A DNA stretch of 14,118 nt from JBBCJM01 sp037190175 (lineage in GTDB: Bacteria > Pseudomonadota > Alphaproteobacteria > Rhodobacterales > Rhodobacteraceae): the NCBI GenBank assembly GCA_037190175.1, contig JBBCJM010000272.1, forward strand, positions 1 to 14,118. The letters run 5' to 3'. Positions 12,277 to 14,118 of this stretch are shown here, in pieces; the first letter of the stretch is position 1; the number at the start of each line of letters is the position of its first letter. The notes under the pieces are model-generated. The model was not told the origin of the DNA, did no database searches, and worked only from the letters and a program-made list of their open reading frames with translations. A program made the translations under genes and the position numbers.

Positions 12277-13758
12277 ATGGCCAAGGACAAGACCCCCCGC
12301 CGCCCCCGGGCCGAGACGCCTCGGGGCTTTCGCGACTGGTTCGGCGCCGAGGTCGCGGCGAAGGCCGCGATGCTGGACACCATCGCGCAGGTCTATCGTG
12401 CCCACGGGTTCGAGCCGCTGGAGACCTCGGCGGTGGAAACCGTGGAGGCCTTGGGCAAGTTCCTGCCCGACGTGGACCGGCCCAACGAGGGCGTCTTCGC
12501 CTGGCAGGACGAGGACGAGACCTGGCTGGCGCTGCGCTACGACCTGACCGCGCCCCTGGCGCGGGTGGCGGCGCAGTACCGCAACGAATTGCCGCAGCCC
12601 TATCGCCGCTATGCCATGGGCCCGGTCTGGCGCAACGAGAAGCCCGGGCCGGGCCGGTTCCGCCAGTTCACCCAATGCGATGCCGATACCGTGGGCGCGC
12701 CCTCGGTCGCCGCGGACGCCGAGATCTGCGCCATGCTGGCCGAGGCTCTGGCGGCGCTGGGGCTGAAGGACGACACGCTGATCCGGGTGAACAACCGCAA
12801 GGTGCTGAACGGGGTGATGCAGGCCGCAGGCGTGCTGGACCCCGCCGACCCCGACCGCTTCGCCGCCGAACGCGGCATCGTGCTGCGCGCCATCGACAAG
12901 CTGGATCGGCTGGGCGAGGGGGGCGTGCGGGCGCTGCTGGGCGAGGGGCGGCGCGACGAATCCGGCGACTTCACCAAGGGCGCGGGGCTGGCGGCGGAAC
13001 AGGCCGAAATCGTCATGGGCTTCACCGCCGCCCGGCGCGAGACCGGGGCGGCCACCTGCGCCCGGCTGCGGGAGCTGGTGGGCACCTCGGCGATGGGGGC
13101 CGAGGGGGTCGATGAACTGGAGGAGATCGCCTCGCTGCTCGACCGCCTCGGCTACGGGCCCGACCGCATCCTGATCGACCCCTCCGTGGTCCGCGGCCTC
13201 GGCTACTATACCGGGCCTGTGTTCGAGGCGGAGCTGACCTTCGAGATCCGCGACGACAAGGGCCGGCCGCGGCAGTTCGGATCGGTCGCCGGGGGCGGGC
13301 GCTACGACGACCTGGTCAAGCGGTTCACCGGCCAGTCGGTGCCCGCCACGGGCATCTCCATCGGCGTCGATCGGCTGCTGGCCGCGCTGGCCGCCCGCCG
13401 CGGCGGCGCGGCCGAGGCGCAGGGGCCGGTGGTGGTCACCGTGATGGACCGCGAGCGGATGGCCGACTACATGGCCATGGCCGCCGAACTGCGCGCGGCC
13501 GGGATCAGGGCCGAGGTCTTCCTGGGCAACCCCAAGGACTTCGGCAAGCAGATGAAATACGCCGACCGCCGCGGCGCACCCGTGGCGGTCATCCAGGGCT
13601 CGGACGAGGCCCAACGCGGCGTGGTGGTGCTGAAGGACCTGGTCCTGGGCGCCAAGGTCGCGGAAAGCGCCAGCCTCGAGGAATGGAAGGCAAGGCCCGC
13701 GCAGGTCGAGGTGCCGCGCGCCGACCTCGCGGCGGAAGTGAAACGGATGCTGGCGTGA
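12277..13758 (+). CDS. hisS: Histidyl-tRNA synthetase
   Basis: A 493-residue class II aminoacyl-tRNA synthetase that charges tRNA-His. Landmarks in order: TPRGFRDWFG at 14-23 (motif 1 region); RYDLTAPLAR at 87-96; motif 2 YAMGPVWRNEKPGPGRFRQF at 112-131 with Arg119, then TQCDADTVG; the histidine-specific GLGYYTGPVFEAEL near residue 306; motif 3 TGISIGVDRLLAAL near 358-371; then a C-terminal anticodon-binding domain. The motif 2 loop RNEKPGPGRFRQFTQCDAD differs from the E. coli type (RxERPQKGRYRQFHQ) and fits the divergent alphaproteobacterial form. An in-frame upstream extension to 11800 is ruled out because it would cross slyX and the repeat region. ATG at 12277 follows CAGGG. It overlaps hisZ as GTGA. 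Confidence 0.97.
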   Translation: MAKDKTPRRPRAETPRGFRDWFGAEVAAKAAMLDTIAQVYRAHGFEPLETSAVETVEALGKFLPDVDRPNEGVFAWQDEDETWLALRYDLTAPLARVAAQYRNELPQPYRRYAMGPVWRNEKPGPGRFRQFTQCDADTVGAPSVAADAEICAMLAEALAALGLKDDTLIRVNNRKVLNGVMQAAGVLDPADPDRFAAERGIVLRAIDKLDRLGEGGVRALLGEGRRDESGDFTKGAGLAAEQAEIVMGFTAARRETGAATCARLRELVGTSAMGAEGVDELEEIASLLDRLGYGPDRILIDPSVVRGLGYYTGPVFEAELTFEIRDDKGRPRQFGSVAGGGRYDDLVKRFTGQSVPATGISIGVDRLLAALAARRGGAAEAQGPVVVTVMDRERMADYMAMAAELRAAGIRAEVFLGNPKDFGKQMKYADRRGAPVAVIQGSDEAQRGVVVLKDLVLGAKVAESASLEEWKARPAQVEVPRADLAAEVKRMLA

Positions 13759-14118
13759 GCCTGACCCCGCCCCGCGCCGCCGAACGGGCCGAGGGCGAGG
13801 CCGCGCTGGCGGCCTTCACCGCCGCCGGCGCGGTGCCGGTGGAATGCGACATCCTGCTGCCGGCCGCCACGCTGCTGGATCTCTACGGCGAGGACATCCG
13901 GGCGCGCGCCTATGTCACCCAGGACCCGCTGGCGGGCGAGATGATGCTGCGCCCCGACTTCACCGTGCCGGTGGTGCAGGCCCACATGGCCGGCGGGGCG
14001 GAGCCCGCGCGCTACTGCTACCTCGGCGAGGTGTTCCGCGCGCAGGACCGCCCCGGCAACCGGCCGCGGGAATACCTGCAGGCGGGGTTCGAACTCTTCG
14101 ACCGCAGCGACGCAGGCC
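13755..14118 (+). CDS. hisZ: ATP phosphoribosyltransferase regulatory subunit HisZ, N-terminal part
   Basis: The first 121 codons are present; the gene runs off the right edge. It starts with GTG at 13755 overlapping the hisS stop (GTGA). The chain is a HisRS-like paralogue: MLRPDFTVPVVQAHMAGG, then RYCYLGEVFRAQDRPG and NRPREYLQAGFELFDRSDAG, corresponding to the motif 2 area of HisRS. HisZ lacks aminoacylation activity and forms a hetero-octamer with the short form of HisG for the first step of histidine synthesis. Coupling to hisS is common in Rhodobacteraceae, and hisG usually follows, so it is expected just beyond the window. HisZ rather than a second HisRS is indicated by the missing N-terminal TPRGFRD signature and by its position. 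Confidence 0.93.
   Translation, partial: MSLTPPRAAERAEGEAALAAFTAAGAVPVECDILLPAATLLDLYGEDIRARAYVTQDPLAGEMMLRPDFTVPVVQAHMAGGAEPARYCYLGEVFRAQDRPGNRPREYLQAGFELFDRSDAG

Noticed and set aside
11911..13614. A 567-codon minus-strand open frame opposite hisS and across slyX
   Set aside because: Antisense to HisRS with GC-shadow composition; SlyX in another frame is the real gene there.

Overview
The window is very GC-rich throughout, and its genes look alphaproteobacterial, most likely from the family Rhodobacteraceae. Pointers are the order 53-aa protein-murA-DUF2948 protein, the hisS-hisZ pair, the alpha-type histidyl-tRNA synthetase and a GC-rich intergenic repeat of a kind common in that family. 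No species can be named. Two blocks meet at a tRNA-Thr gene (9636-9710).

Block 1 (1-9545) is accessory and catabolic. One long minus-strand operon reads from 8489 down past position 1: a stand-alone Rieske [2Fe-2S] protein, a mononuclear-iron oxygenase with no Rieske centre, a glutathione S-transferase homologue, a VanB-type FMN/[2Fe-2S] reductase, a complete BMP-family ABC importer (ATPase, two permeases, periplasmic binding protein), a degenerate acylphosphatase-like protein, and the start of class III alcohol (glutathione-dependent formaldehyde) dehydrogenase. A LysR regulator is transcribed divergently, and an inverted repeat lies in the shared intergenic region.

The main result is a split Rieske oxygenase. 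One polypeptide keeps CxH/CxxH but has no iron triad; the next keeps D-x2-H-x4-H plus a distal Asp but lacks the whole Rieske cluster segment. Their neighbours, a GST-like protein and a VanB-type reductase, recall the methylxanthine N7-demethylase NdmCDE, in which NdmC also lacks a Rieske domain, NdmE is a GST homologue and NdmD is a reductase with an extra Rieske domain. Here that Rieske function is a separate gene. BMP importers are typically nucleoside or purine importers, and formaldehyde dehydrogenase would deal with the product of demethylation. The working model is therefore uptake of an N-methylated purine-like (or other methylated) compound, oxidative demethylation by a four-protein enzyme, and formaldehyde detoxification. 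The substrate is inference.

Block 2 (9636-14118) is core: tRNA-Thr(GGU) on the minus strand, then a 53-aa protein, murA and a DUF2948 protein on the plus strand. These are followed by a hairpin-rich repeat region, slyX on the minus strand, then hisS and the start of hisZ on the plus strand. No gene-free stretch exceeds 300 bases; the longest (11767-12005) holds the repeat. No integrase, transposase or CRISPR array is visible.
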